Part shown: positions 7,310 to 13,776 of the stretch, one piece after another
How positions within the stretch are numbered: the first letter of the stretch is position 1
Layout of the letters: the number at the start of each line of letters is the position of its first letter
Assembly: GCA_046734795.1 (NCBI GenBank)
Contig: JBKPRX010000152.1
Span: 1-17,074, forward strand
From: JBKPRX01 sp046734795
Lineage (GTDB): Bacteria > Actinomycetota > Thermoleophilia > Gaiellales > Gaiellaceae
Reading direction: 5' to 3'
DNA length: 17,074 nucleotides
The notes under the pieces: model-generated
Seen by the model: the letters and a program-made list of their open reading frames with translations, nothing else
Database searches by the model: none
What the model was told of the DNA's origin: nothing
Program-made: the position numbers and the translations under genes

Positions 7310-8106
7310 CCGAGCGGCTCCTGCGTGCGCGCGCGCCCTTCGAACACGCTGACTGTCTCGCGTCCGCTGCGACGCGCAAGCTCGACGGCCTGCTGGATCT
7401 CATAGCCGACCGTCTGCGGCTCGTGCGCGTCCGAGGCGAGCGTGACCGGCGCGCGGGAAGCACGAAGAAGCCGTTCGTCCGGATAGAGCTCGCCGACCGG
7501 CTTACGCAAGCCTGCGGTCGAGATCTCGAGTGTGATGTCAGCCTCGTCGACTGCTGCTGCGATCTCGGCGTAACGCTCGTCGTCGCCACGCGTGCCGAAG
7601 ATCTTCGCGAGATCGGGATGCGAGAGCACGTCGAAGAGCCCGCTTCGCGCCGCCTTCGCAAGCTCCTCCGCATAGCGTCGCCAAACCTCGGCGGGCGACC
7701 ACCGCACCCACGCGCCGCGATCGGGCGTGCTGTCGACGCTCTCGCCGTCGATCCAGTGAACGGATCCGAGCAGGTAGTCCCACGGATACGGGGCGAGAAG
7801 CTCGGCCAGCCGCTCGTTCGCCGGCGGAAACCAGTCGACTTCGAGGCCGAGCTTGACGGGCAGGCCGCGTTTCTTCGCCTCGAGGATCGCGTCGACGTAC
7901 GCGTCGAGGTCGTACACGCAACGCTCGATCTGGTACTCGCGCGTCCACAGCTCGCGTGTCGAGGCGAAGTAGTAGACGTGCTCGGTGAACCCGATCTCGT
8001 CGACGCCTTGCTCGACAGCGTGCTCGACGAATGGCTCGACAGCCTGCGCGCGATGCGCGATGTCGTTCCGCTCGTCGCGGAGATGCATGTGGTAGTCGAC
8101 GATCAA
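7306..8106 (-). CDS. PHP-domain phosphatase, histidinol-phosphatase (HisK-type) like
   Basis: A 266-residue single PHP-domain protein. Metal-binding motifs of the family are visible in order: HMH at 6-8, GFTEHV, LGLEVDW, GSVHW, LSHPDL and SDAHEP, which suits a tri-metal phosphoesterase. Overall length and motif spacing resemble monofunctional histidinol-phosphate phosphatases of the HisK/HolPase type, which make histidinol. The family also includes other phosphatases and nucleases, so the substrate is not certain. The TTG at 8106-8104 overlaps the ispD stop in TTGA, and the gene's own stop overlaps ispF in ATGA. No other histidine gene is in the window. A later Met at residue 7 would cut off the first metal ligand, which supports the TTG start. 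Confidence 0.82.
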   Translation of the reverse strand: MIVDYHMHLRDERNDIAHRAQAVEPFVEHAVEQGVDEIGFTEHVYYFASTRELWTREYQIERCVYDLDAYVDAILEAKKRGLPVKLGLEVDWFPPANERLAELLAPYPWDYLLGSVHWIDGESVDSTPDRGAWVRWSPAEVWRRYAEELAKAARSGLFDVLSHPDLAKIFGTRGDDERYAEIAAAVDEADITLEISTAGLRKPVGELYPDERLLRASRAPVTLASDAHEPQTVGYEIQQAVELARRSGRETVSVFEGRARTQEPLG

Positions 8107-8774
8107 AGCCAGCTCTCGACGAGCGCCAAGTCTTCCGGTGTCGTCACCTTGAGCAGGCGCCGATCACCTTCGACGACCTTCACCCGTCCGCCTGCCGCTT
8201 CGACAAGCCCGGCACAATCCGTCGCTTGTGACGCTTCGTCACTCGCTGCAAGCGCGGCGCGCAACGTGTCGACGGGGAACGCCTGCGGCGTCTGAACCGC
8301 AACGAGCTCGTCACGCGGAACGGTCTCGACCACGGCGTCGCCGCGGACGCGTTTCACGGTGTCGGGCAGACGCAACGCCGGCACCGCGCCGTCCCAGCCT
8401 TCCCCCAGCGGAGCAAGCACGCGCTCGACGACGTCGGCCGGAACTGCCGGGCGCGCGGCATCGTGGACGAGCACGGCGAGTGCATCACTCGCAACCGCAT
8501 CCACGCCCGCCCGGACGGACTCGACGCGCGTTTCGCCGCCCGTCACGACCTCGCGCACCTTGTCGGCGCCGATCTCCTCGGCGAGAAGGATCGCAGGCTC
8601 CTCCCACTCAGCCGGCGCAACCACGACGATCGCGTCGATCCAAGGTACGTCGTCCAGACGCCTGAGCGGCTCAGCCAGGAGCGGAAGCTCACCGAGCCGA
8701 ACGAAAGCTTTGGGCCGGTCCGCGCCGAACCGTTCGCCGCGACCGGCGGCGACGATCACAGCCCAGACTGACAC
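8103..8774 (-). CDS. ispD: 2-C-methyl-D-erythritol 4-phosphate cytidylyltransferase
   Basis: A 223-residue nucleotidyltransferase that joins CTP and MEP to CDP-methylerythritol, the third step of the MEP pathway. The N-terminal CTP loop AAGRGERFGADRPKAF (about 9-24), the GGETRVESVRAG block, VLVHDAARP near the middle, the VQTPQAF motif and the ending RRLLKVTTPEDL are all present. The start is GTG 8774, 18 bases after the carD stop. No strong Shine-Dalgarno sequence is seen in that gap. Its stop overlaps the PHP gene. In many bacteria ispD and ispF are adjacent or fused; here a phosphatase gene separates them. Confidence 0.96.
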   Translation of the reverse strand: MSVWAVIVAAGRGERFGADRPKAFVRLGELPLLAEPLRRLDDVPWIDAIVVVAPAEWEEPAILLAEEIGADKVREVVTGGETRVESVRAGVDAVASDALAVLVHDAARPAVPADVVERVLAPLGEGWDGAVPALRLPDTVKRVRGDAVVETVPRDELVAVQTPQAFPVDTLRAALAASDEASQATDCAGLVEAAGGRVKVVEGDRRLLKVTTPEDLALVESWL

Positions 8775-8792
8775 CGGGCCGAGGCGGCCGCG

Positions 8793-9338
8793 CTAGGCCG
8801 TTGCGGCGACGGCCTTCTTCTTGCTCTTCGAAGCCGTCGTCTTCTTCTTTCCGTTATCGGCGTTCGCGAGGACGCTGTCGAGCCAATCCGCAGCCTCGTC
8901 TTCGTCCATGCCCTTCGCGTAGCGAAGCTCGGAGGCGAGGATCTTCTTCGCCTTGACGAACATCTGCTTCTCGCCGGTCGAGAGGCCCTTCTCGTGATCC
9001 CGCAGCGAGAGGTTCCGCACGACTTCCGCGAGCTCGAGAATGTCGCCGGTCTTCATCTTGTCGCGGTTGTGCTTGAAGCGCCGATTCCAGTTCTTCGGCA
9101 TCTCGGTCGAGCCGCCGGTAAGCGCCTTCAGTACGGGCTGCAGCTCCTTCTCGCCGATCACGCGACGGAGTCCGACCTTCTCTGCGTTCTCGGCCGGCAC
9201 CTGAACCGTCATGTCGTTGTGATCGATCTTGATCGTCAGGTACTCGCGCTTCTCGCCGAGGACCTCACGAACTTCCTTCTTGACCACGGAGCCTGCCCCA
9301 TGGTGGGGATACACCACTTTGTCCCCGACTTTGTACAA
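8793..9338 (-). CDS. carD: CarD-family RNA polymerase-binding regulator
   Basis: A 181-residue protein with the N-terminal RNA-polymerase-binding Tudor-like domain (YKVGDKVVYPHHGAGSV at the start) and a helical DNA-binding domain. That domain includes PKNWNRRFKHNRDKMKTGD and the LSLRDHEKGLSTGEKQM segment. In mycobacteria CarD stabilises open complexes at rRNA promoters and is essential. I chose TTG 9338 because homology starts there and GGGGAGG lies 5 bases upstream. The frame runs on to 9434, but that part looks noncoding. The C-terminus has a lysine-rich tail (NGKKKTTASKSKKKAVAATA), making it longer than the 162-residue mycobacterial protein. It lies between disA and ispD, and probably has its own promoter. 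Confidence 0.92.
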   Translation of the reverse strand: MYKVGDKVVYPHHGAGSVVKKEVREVLGEKREYLTIKIDHNDMTVQVPAENAEKVGLRRVIGEKELQPVLKALTGGSTEMPKNWNRRFKHNRDKMKTGDILELAEVVRNLSLRDHEKGLSTGEKQMFVKAKKILASELRYAKGMDEDEAADWLDSVLANADNGKKKTTASKSKKKAVAATA

Positions 9339-9418
9339 GCCGCCTCCCCTTCTCTTCCGTCCTCTAGCGCCAAGAAAGCCGGCCCAAGACGGCGGCCGGC
9401 CAGTGAGGAGGCAGTGTA
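9339..9418 (-). promoter_or_regulatory. carD: Putative carD promoter and leader
   Basis: On the minus strand TACACT (9418-9413) is a fair -10 element; no good -35 is seen at the expected distance. It would give a leader of about 68 bases. The leader holds a perfect 7-bp inverted repeat, GCCGGCC (9378-9384) with GGCCGGC (9394-9400), and ends with the strong GGGGAGG before the TTG start. This is the only sizeable gap in the radA-to-GNAT gene run. Confidence 0.4.
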
Positions 9419-9500
9419 GCAAAACCGTCGCCAAAATGCAGCCTTTTCCAGCACTTTTCGCCGGATGGACAACAAAAGCCCTGCAAACGGGTGCGACCGG
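9419..9500. other. Gap after disA; weak terminator-like sequence
   Basis: After the disA stop the sequence is locally richer in A and T than its surroundings. AAAATGC and GCACTTTT around 9434-9460 can form a short stem with a one-base bulge, flanked by A and T runs on both strands. It could be a weak disA terminator, but the stem is poor and I am not sure. No gene is seen here. Confidence 0.25.
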
Positions 9501-10658
9501 CTAGAGCTGGAGGTAGCGGTCGACGAGGTTGTGCTCTTGTAGGCGGCGAAGCCCTTCGCGGATCTCGCGGGCACGGACTGCGCCGACGCCCTCGACGGCC
9601 TCCAAATCGCGCTGTGAAGCGCGGAGGACGGCGTCGAGCGATCCGAGATCCTCGACCACGCGCTGGACGACGGTCTCGGGGAGGCGCGGAATGGCCGAGA
9701 GCACGCGGAAACCTCGCGGCGAGACCGAGAAGTCGAGCGGGTTCACGTTTCTCGGGTAGCCGAGCACTTCGGCGAGCCGCTCGAACTCGAGCAGCTCGCG
9801 ATACGGAAGGGCTCGGAGCGCCTCGAGCGCAAGCGTCGCCTCGGCGCCCGAGCTGACGGCGTGGTAGTCGCGGACGACCGCCTCGCGCTCCTGCGGAACG
9901 TTGCTGACGAGCTCCGTGAGCTGAAGCGAGATCAGCCGGCCCTCCGTTCCGAGCTCTGCGCAGTCGCGCTCGACGCGCGCGGCCATCCGTGTGCTCATCT
10001 CGGCGCGCTGGATGACGACGAGCACGTCGTCGAGCACGACCGCGTTCTGGAACTCGAGCGCCGTCAGCCGCGTGAGCACCTGCTCGAGGCGCTGGCGGTA
10101 CGTGTCGAGCGTCGAAAGCGCCTGGTTCGTCTTCGCCAGGACATCGGCGATGAGGTCGAGCTGGTAGCGGACGTTCCCGACAAAGATCGTCACCGTCTCG
10201 CGCTGCTGCGAGATCGAGATGACGAGCGCGCCAGTCTGCTTCGCGACGCGTTCGGCCGTCCGATGGCGCGTGCCGGTCTCCGCGGATGCGATCGTCGGAT
10301 CGGGCATGAGCTGCACGTTCGCCCACGCGAGCTTCTTGATCCCGGCGTCGACGATGATCGCGCCGTCCATCTTCGCGAGCTCGTACAGAAGCTGAGGCCG
10401 GAACGGAGCGTCGATCCGCATCCCGCCGGAGTAGAGGAACGAGAGTTCCGCCGGGTCGCCGATCACGATCAGCGCACCCTCGTGCGAGCGGATGATGTCG
10501 TCGATCGCCGCGCGGAGAGGCGTGCCTGGCGCGACCTTCTGGATCGCTTCCCGCAGCTTCGGGTCTCGGCGTGGATCGTCCTCTGACGGCGTGCGCGTGA
10601 AGCCGAGCGCGGCTGTCACGCGGTCCTGCCTCTTAGTCTCCTTTGGGTCGGTTGCCAT
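9501..10658 (-). CDS. disA: DNA integrity scanning protein, diadenylate cyclase DisA
   Basis: A 385-residue protein that makes cyclic di-AMP from two ATP and scans DNA for branched structures as an octamer. The DAC domain (about 35-160) holds MDGA (97-100) and the ATP-binding GTRHRTAER (129-137), both intact. A long helical spine follows (about 165-310), then a C-terminal helix-hairpin-helix region (about 345-375, with VEGVGAVRAREI) similar to RuvA. The ATG at 10658 lies inside the end of radA, a 26-base overlap. Compared with mycobacterial DisA, which begins near PTLREAV, this start adds about 30 polar residues, so a later start cannot be excluded. radA and disA are neighbours in many Gram-positive genomes, and RadA has been reported to modulate DisA activity. 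Confidence 0.95.
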   Translation of the reverse strand: MATDPKETKRQDRVTAALGFTRTPSEDDPRRDPKLREAIQKVAPGTPLRAAIDDIIRSHEGALIVIGDPAELSFLYSGGMRIDAPFRPQLLYELAKMDGAIIVDAGIKKLAWANVQLMPDPTIASAETGTRHRTAERVAKQTGALVISISQQRETVTIFVGNVRYQLDLIADVLAKTNQALSTLDTYRQRLEQVLTRLTALEFQNAVVLDDVLVVIQRAEMSTRMAARVERDCAELGTEGRLISLQLTELVSNVPQEREAVVRDYHAVSSGAEATLALEALRALPYRELLEFERLAEVLGYPRNVNPLDFSVSPRGFRVLSAIPRLPETVVQRVVEDLGSLDAVLRASQRDLEAVEGVGAVRAREIREGLRRLQEHNLVDRYLQL

Positions 10659-11982
10659 CCAGTCCGTTCGTGATCGCTGCTCGAAGAGTCTCGGCCTCCA
10701 GTACGTGGATTTTGCCACGAGCTGCAGTTCCTGCCGGAGCGACGACCGCCGTAAGGCCGAGCTTCCGGCATTCGTCCACCCGGCGCTCCGCCTGAGTAGC
10801 CGGCCGAAGCCGCCCCGTGAGGCCAATCTCGCCGAATGCAGCGACGCCCTCTCGCACCGGCGCCCGCTTGGCCGCCGAGGCAATCGCGAGCGCGACCGCG
10901 AGATCCGCGCCGGGCTCGTCGATCCGGACGCCGCCCGCAACGTTGACGAAGACGTCTGCCTGGCCGAGCGGGACCGCGGCGTGGCGGGAGAGGACGGCGA
11001 CGATCATCGCGAGCCGCTTCGGGTCGACCCCGGTTGCGACGCGGCGCGGCATCGCAAGCTCGCTCTTCGAGACGAGCGCCTGGATCTCCAGCAAGAGCGG
11101 CCGTGTGCCTTCGAGCGCGCAGGCGACTGCTGCGCCGGCCTCGCCTCCAGCCGAGCGGCCGAAGAGCTCGGACGGGTCCGGCACACCGACGAGCCCGGCG
11201 CCGGTCATCTCGAAGACACCGAGCTCATTCGTCGAGCCGAACCGGTTCTTGACCGCTCGAAGTACGCGATGCGCGCGATACCGATCGCCTTCGAACTGCA
11301 GCACGCAGTCGACGAGATGCTCGAGCACGCGCGGCCCCGCGACCGTGCCGTCCTTCGTCACGTGGCCAACGAGAATGATCGCGACCCCGGACTCCTTCGC
11401 AACGCGCAACAGCCGGGAGGCAGCCTCGCGAACCTGGGCGACCGAGCCGGGCGCCGAGCCGACCGCACTCGAGTACAGCGTCTGGACCGAGTCGACGACG
11501 CAGACGTCCGGCCGCTCCGCTTCGAGCGTCGCGCAGACGCTTTCGAGCTCGGTCTCGGCGAGGATCTCCACGGAGCCGGCGCCGCCGAGACGCTCGGCCC
11601 GCAGCTTCACTTGGGCGACGGATTCCTCGCCGGTCACGAGGAGCGCCCGCCGCTCGGCGCTCAGCGACCGGAGCGCCATCAACAGCATCGTCGACTTGCC
11701 CACGCCCGGTTCGCCGCCGACGAGTACGAGCGACGCCGGAACCAGGCCGCCGCCGAGAACTCGATCGAGTTCCGGAATCCCGGTCGAGAAGCGCGCAGCC
11801 TCCTCGACCTCGACGTCGACGAGTCGTAAGAGGGGCTTCGCAGACGCGCTCGTGTTCGTGGTTTTGCCGACGACGTCCTCGACGAGCGTGCCGAACGAGG
11901 CACAGCCGGGACACTTGCCGAACCACCGCCCAGCCGTGTAGCCGCACTCGCTGCACGCGTAATTGACGGCCGCCTTCGCCAC
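10633..11982 (-). CDS. radA: DNA repair protein RadA (Sms)
   Basis: A 449-residue RecA-like ATPase that helps process recombination intermediates and branch migration. It has the N-terminal C4 zinc finger (C10, C13, C24, C27), the Walker A loop GGEPGVGKST at 89-98, a Walker B region with VCVVDSVQTLYSS, the RadA-specific KNRFG motif (AVKNRFGSTNELGVF) and a C-terminal Lon-protease-like domain (VNVAGGVRIDEPGADLAVAL). Length is typical. The start is GTG 11982; a TAGACT element lies 6 bases upstream and overlaps the stop of the EamA gene, so this gene may have its own leaderless promoter. The 3' end overlaps disA. Confidence 0.96.
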   Translation of the reverse strand: MAKAAVNYACSECGYTAGRWFGKCPGCASFGTLVEDVVGKTTNTSASAKPLLRLVDVEVEEAARFSTGIPELDRVLGGGLVPASLVLVGGEPGVGKSTMLLMALRSLSAERRALLVTGEESVAQVKLRAERLGGAGSVEILAETELESVCATLEAERPDVCVVDSVQTLYSSAVGSAPGSVAQVREAASRLLRVAKESGVAIILVGHVTKDGTVAGPRVLEHLVDCVLQFEGDRYRAHRVLRAVKNRFGSTNELGVFEMTGAGLVGVPDPSELFGRSAGGEAGAAVACALEGTRPLLLEIQALVSKSELAMPRRVATGVDPKRLAMIVAVLSRHAAVPLGQADVFVNVAGGVRIDEPGADLAVALAIASAAKRAPVREGVAAFGEIGLTGRLRPATQAERRVDECRKLGLTAVVAPAGTAARGKIHVLEAETLRAAITNGLDGNRPKGD

Positions 11983-11988
11983 GAAGCC

Positions 11989-11994
11989 AGTCTA
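11989..11994 (-). promoter_or_regulatory. radA: Putative -10 element of radA overlapping the EamA stop codon
   Basis: TAGACT on the minus strand (11994-11989) begins with the TAG stop of the transporter gene and lies 6 bases before the radA GTG. The same hexamer serves as the -10 candidate at mutY. No clear -35 is seen. It would let radA-disA be transcribed without the transporter. Confidence 0.4.
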
Positions 11995-12915
11995 GGAACG
12001 AGGCAGGACGGGCTCCTCGACGAGACGCGAACGACTCTGTGCCGGAAGCGTCACGAGCGCGACGCCCACCACTGTGATCGCCATGCCGACGAACGTCACC
12101 GCGGGAGGAACCTCGCCACGTGCGATCTCGATCGCAACGGCAATCACAGGCGTCAGCAGGATCGCCGCGGCGACCTTCGTGGCATCCATGACACGGAGCG
12201 CGAGGAAGTAGCAGATCGTTCCGACGATCGCTCCGATGCCGACATAGGCAACTGCGCCCCAAAGTGCAGCTGACGACCAGTCGGTTTCACCTGTGCCTTT
12301 CGCGCCAAACGCGACCGCAAGCAGCAGCGGACAGCCGACGAGGTACTGGAGCCCGGCGAGCGTCAGCGCGTCGAGCGACGACTCACGCTGCGCGAGCCAC
12401 TTGACGAGGACAGTGCCGACGCCCCAGGACGCCCCGCCGGCGAGTGCGATGGCCATGCCGGAAAGCACATGTCGGTCGCCGGAGAGATGGAGCTCCGACG
12501 AGAACATCAGGACAATGCCGGCGAAGCCGACGAAGACGCCGAACAGCGATCTCGCAATCAGACGCTCGCCGAGGAAGAGGCGGCTGAGCAGAGCGACCCA
12601 CAATGTCGCGCTGTTCACGAGCACCGCCGCGTTCGCGGCGCCCGCGCGATCAACGCCCTCGGAGATCGCGAAGATCCAGAACGCCACCATGAGGAGGCCT
12701 GTAAATCCACCGACGACGACCGCTCGACGGCGAACGTCTCTCGGACGGCGAACGAGGACGACGGCGAAGACGATCAGCGCGGCCGGTACGCTCCGCAGCG
12801 CGCCGAAGACGAGCGGCGGGGCATGAGTCGTGCCGATCGCGGTGCCGCGGTACGTCGTGCCCCAGAGAAGGATGGGCGTTGCGAGCAGCAGAGCGGTTGT
12901 GCCGCGCGACGCCAT
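11992..12915 (-). CDS. EamA/DMT-superfamily membrane transporter
   Basis: A 307-residue protein with about ten hydrophobic helices arranged as two EamA repeats (about 8-135 and 150-290). Helix 1 has PILLWGTTY, and each repeat ends in a helix followed by a short polar loop, as in the RhaT/YdcZ-type drug/metabolite transporters. The second half contains LVKWLAQRESSLDALTLAGL and LLTPVIAVAIEIARGEVPP, where the conserved P-x-x-A and glutamate pattern of EamA domains is seen. The substrate is unknown; family members export amino acids, nucleobases or drugs. The ATG at 12915 has no clear Shine-Dalgarno sequence. The gene ends 9 bases before radA, so read-through into radA-disA is likely. Confidence 0.88.
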   Translation of the reverse strand: MASRGTTALLLATPILLWGTTYRGTAIGTTHAPPLVFGALRSVPAALIVFAVVLVRRPRDVRRRAVVVGGFTGLLMVAFWIFAISEGVDRAGAANAAVLVNSATLWVALLSRLFLGERLIARSLFGVFVGFAGIVLMFSSELHLSGDRHVLSGMAIALAGGASWGVGTVLVKWLAQRESSLDALTLAGLQYLVGCPLLLAVAFGAKGTGETDWSSAALWGAVAYVGIGAIVGTICYFLALRVMDATKVAAAILLTPVIAVAIEIARGEVPPAVTFVGMAITVVGVALVTLPAQSRSRLVEEPVLPRS

Positions 12916-12924
12916 CCGATTGCC

Positions 12925-12930
12925 ACGCTA
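12925..12930 (-). promoter_or_regulatory. Weak -10 candidate of the EamA transporter gene
   Basis: TAGCGT on the minus strand (12930-12925) fits TANNNT and lies 9 bases before the ATG at 12915. If used, the mRNA would be leaderless or nearly so, and the hairpins upstream would lie outside it. A GGGAG sequence further upstream (about 12937-12945) is too far from the ATG to be a normal ribosome binding site. Confidence 0.25.
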
Positions 12931-12951
12931 ACGAACACTCCCTAATGAAGA

Positions 12952-13018
12952 AGGCGGGCTCCGCCGCATCGAGCCCGCCTCCGAATCGGCCGGCCCCCGC
13001 CGCATCGGGGCCTTGCCG
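12952..13018. other. Two tandem hairpins with identical 9-base loops
   Basis: The first hairpin is AGGCGGGCTC (12952-12961) with GAGCCCGCCT (12971-12980). The second is GGCCCC (12992-12997) with GGGGCC (13007-13012), extended outward by CGGC (12987-12990) and GCCG (13015-13018) across a small internal loop. Stems differ in sequence, but both loops are CGCCGCATC (12962-12970 and 12998-13006). On the minus strand the first stem is followed by TTCTTCATT, so it may also act as a terminator. Conserved loops on differing stems suggest a structured RNA or a protein site. I do not recognise a known motif. Confidence 0.5.
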
Positions 13019-13147
13019 GGGATGTTGTCTAAAGCAAGTTTCGACGAAAGAAGTCTGTTGATTCCTCCCCTTTCCGGTGGTTCACAAGGCCGGTTGACAT
13101 CCCCCGATCGGGGCATGCGCCAGCTGGCAACACGGGCATCCTGAGAG
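13019..13147. other. Intergenic stretch with small palindromes, no gene seen
   Basis: Present are TTTCG-A-CGAAA (13039-13049), the palindromes CCCCGATCGGGG (13102-13113) and GCCAGCTGGC (13119-13128), and a TTGACA hexamer (13094-13099) with no matching -10. There is no convincing open reading frame, tRNA or known riboswitch core. It belongs to the 12916-13197 gap that separates the small membrane genes from the EamA gene. Confidence 0.5.
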
Positions 13148-13192
13148 AAGCCGCGAGGCCAGGGGAGCCGCAGCCCAAGCCTCGCGGCTTTT
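13148..13192. terminator. Strong intrinsic-terminator-like hairpin after the 69-aa gene
   Basis: AAGCCGCGAGGC (13148-13159) and GCCTCGCGGCTT (13179-13190) form a perfect 12-bp stem with a 19-base loop. On the minus strand it begins 7 bases after the stop of the 69-aa gene and is followed by the pyrimidine tract TTCTCTC. On the plus strand it ends in TTTT (13189-13192), a better U-tract. It most likely terminates the minus-strand unit, and may work in both directions. Confidence 0.65.
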
Positions 13193-13197
13193 CCGTG

Positions 13198-13407
13198 CTA
13201 GAAGTCCGCTGCTTCACGTCGCTTGCGTGCGCGTACTACGAGGAGTCCGACAAGCGCCGCAAGCAAAAGGAGAACGAACAGAACGTTCTTGCCGATCGGC
13301 AAGAACTTCACAACGAAGACAACGAGTCCGAGGACGATCACGGCGAGTTGCCAGAGCTCGAGCGTGACGAGTGGCTTTGAGTCCGGATCGTGCTCGGAAG
13401 GAGTCAT
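13198..13407 (-). CDS. Small two-helix membrane protein (69 aa)
   Basis: I do not recognise a family. The protein has a polar N-terminus (TPSEHDPDSKP), a hydrophobic helix at about 17-35 (ELWQLAVIVLGLVVFVVKFL), a short PIGKN turn, and a second hydrophobic helix at about 42-58 (LFVLLLLAALVGLLVV). It ends with the basic tail RARKRREAADF. This is a hairpin-like two-pass membrane protein with both ends probably in the cytoplasm. The ATG at 13407 has GGAAAG just upstream, close for a ribosome binding site. It follows the 76-aa gene by 68 bases on the same strand, and a strong hairpin lies after its stop. Length is short, so reality rests on the membrane pattern and context. Confidence 0.55.
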   Translation of the reverse strand: MTPSEHDPDSKPLVTLELWQLAVIVLGLVVFVVKFLPIGKNVLFVLLLLAALVGLLVVRARKRREAADF

Positions 13408-13442
13408 TCTTTCCGGATCGGCAGGCGCCGCGGCGCCCGCGC

Positions 13443-13472
13443 TCCCTCGAAAGAGGTACTTCAGTCGAGGGA
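13443..13472. repeat. Inverted repeat between the two small membrane genes
   Basis: TCCCTCGA (13443-13450) and TCGAGGGA (13465-13472) form a perfect 8-bp inverted repeat with a 14-base loop, 3 bases after the stop of the 76-aa gene. There is no T-run after it on either strand, so it is a poor terminator. It could stabilise an mRNA end, act as an attenuator, or be a protein site for the 69-aa gene 36 bases downstream. Confidence 0.4.
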
Positions 13473-13475
13473 CGT

Positions 13476-13706
13476 TTAGAGGCCGATGAGGCGCTTTCGG
13501 ACCTCGGCGATCTCGTCCGGATTCATGCCGCTTCGCGCGGCGGCTGCCTCTACTTCACTCCAGTTCGAGACCATGAAGCTTCGTTGCGCAGCGGCAACGT
13601 CCGCGCTCGAGGTACCGGTCAACAGCCGGCGCCTGAGCCCGTAGGCGAGGAAGACGAGCGCCGTCACGAGGACGGAGAGCACGGCCGTGGCGATTCCGAC
13701 GGTCAC
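13476..13706 (-). CDS. Small single-pass membrane protein (76 aa)
   Basis: I do not recognise a family. The N-terminus is a hydrophobic helix at about 4-23 (GIATAVLSVLVTALVFLAYG), followed at once by the basic stop-transfer LRRRLL. A soluble helical part of about 45 residues follows, with AAAQRSFMVSNWSEVEAAAARSG and DEIAEVRKRLIG. A signal anchor with a cytoplasmic tail is the likely topology. The start is GTG 13706 (TVGIAT follows); no strong Shine-Dalgarno sequence is present. It lies 70 bases after the clpC stop, behind the putative clpC terminator. Confidence 0.5.
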   Translation of the reverse strand: MTVGIATAVLSVLVTALVFLAYGLRRRLLTGTSSADVAAAQRSFMVSNWSEVEAAAARSGMNPDEIAEVRKRLIGL

Positions 13707-13750
13707 AGAAGCGACATATCGGCAGCTTCGAACCGGAGGTCAAGACGAAT

Positions 13751-13772
13751 GCGGCCGGGTCGCCCCGGCCGC
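13751..13772 (-). terminator. Hairpin after clpC, probable terminator
   Basis: GCGGCCGGG (13751-13759) and CCCGGCCGC (13764-13772) form a perfect 9-bp GC-rich stem. On the minus strand the loop is GCGA, a stable GNRA-type tetraloop, and it starts 4 bases after the clpC stop. The following ATTCGTCTTG has only a loose U-rich tract, so termination may be partial. Confidence 0.6.
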
Positions 13773-13776
13773 TTCA

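Noticed and set aside
8776..8790. CCGAGGCGGCCG shared with the region just upstream of the clpC ATG (16355-16366)
   Set aside because: A 12-base GC-rich match between two positions is likely by chance in this composition, and nothing else around them is similar.
12952..13018. Guanidine-II (mini-ykkC) riboswitch
   Set aside because: The tandem-hairpin plan and transporter context are similar, but the loops are 9 bases and lack the required ACGR.
13094..13099. TTGACA, a perfect -35 hexamer
   Set aside because: No TANNNT hexamer is found at 16-18 bases downstream, so a promoter here is not supported.
13131..13147. CTCTCAGG on the minus strand, as in glycine riboswitches
   Set aside because: The rest of the aptamer core, including the GCCGAAGG-type segment, is missing.
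13443..13472. Inverted repeat as an intrinsic terminator
   Set aside because: No T-run follows the stem on either strand; it is kept only as a repeat.
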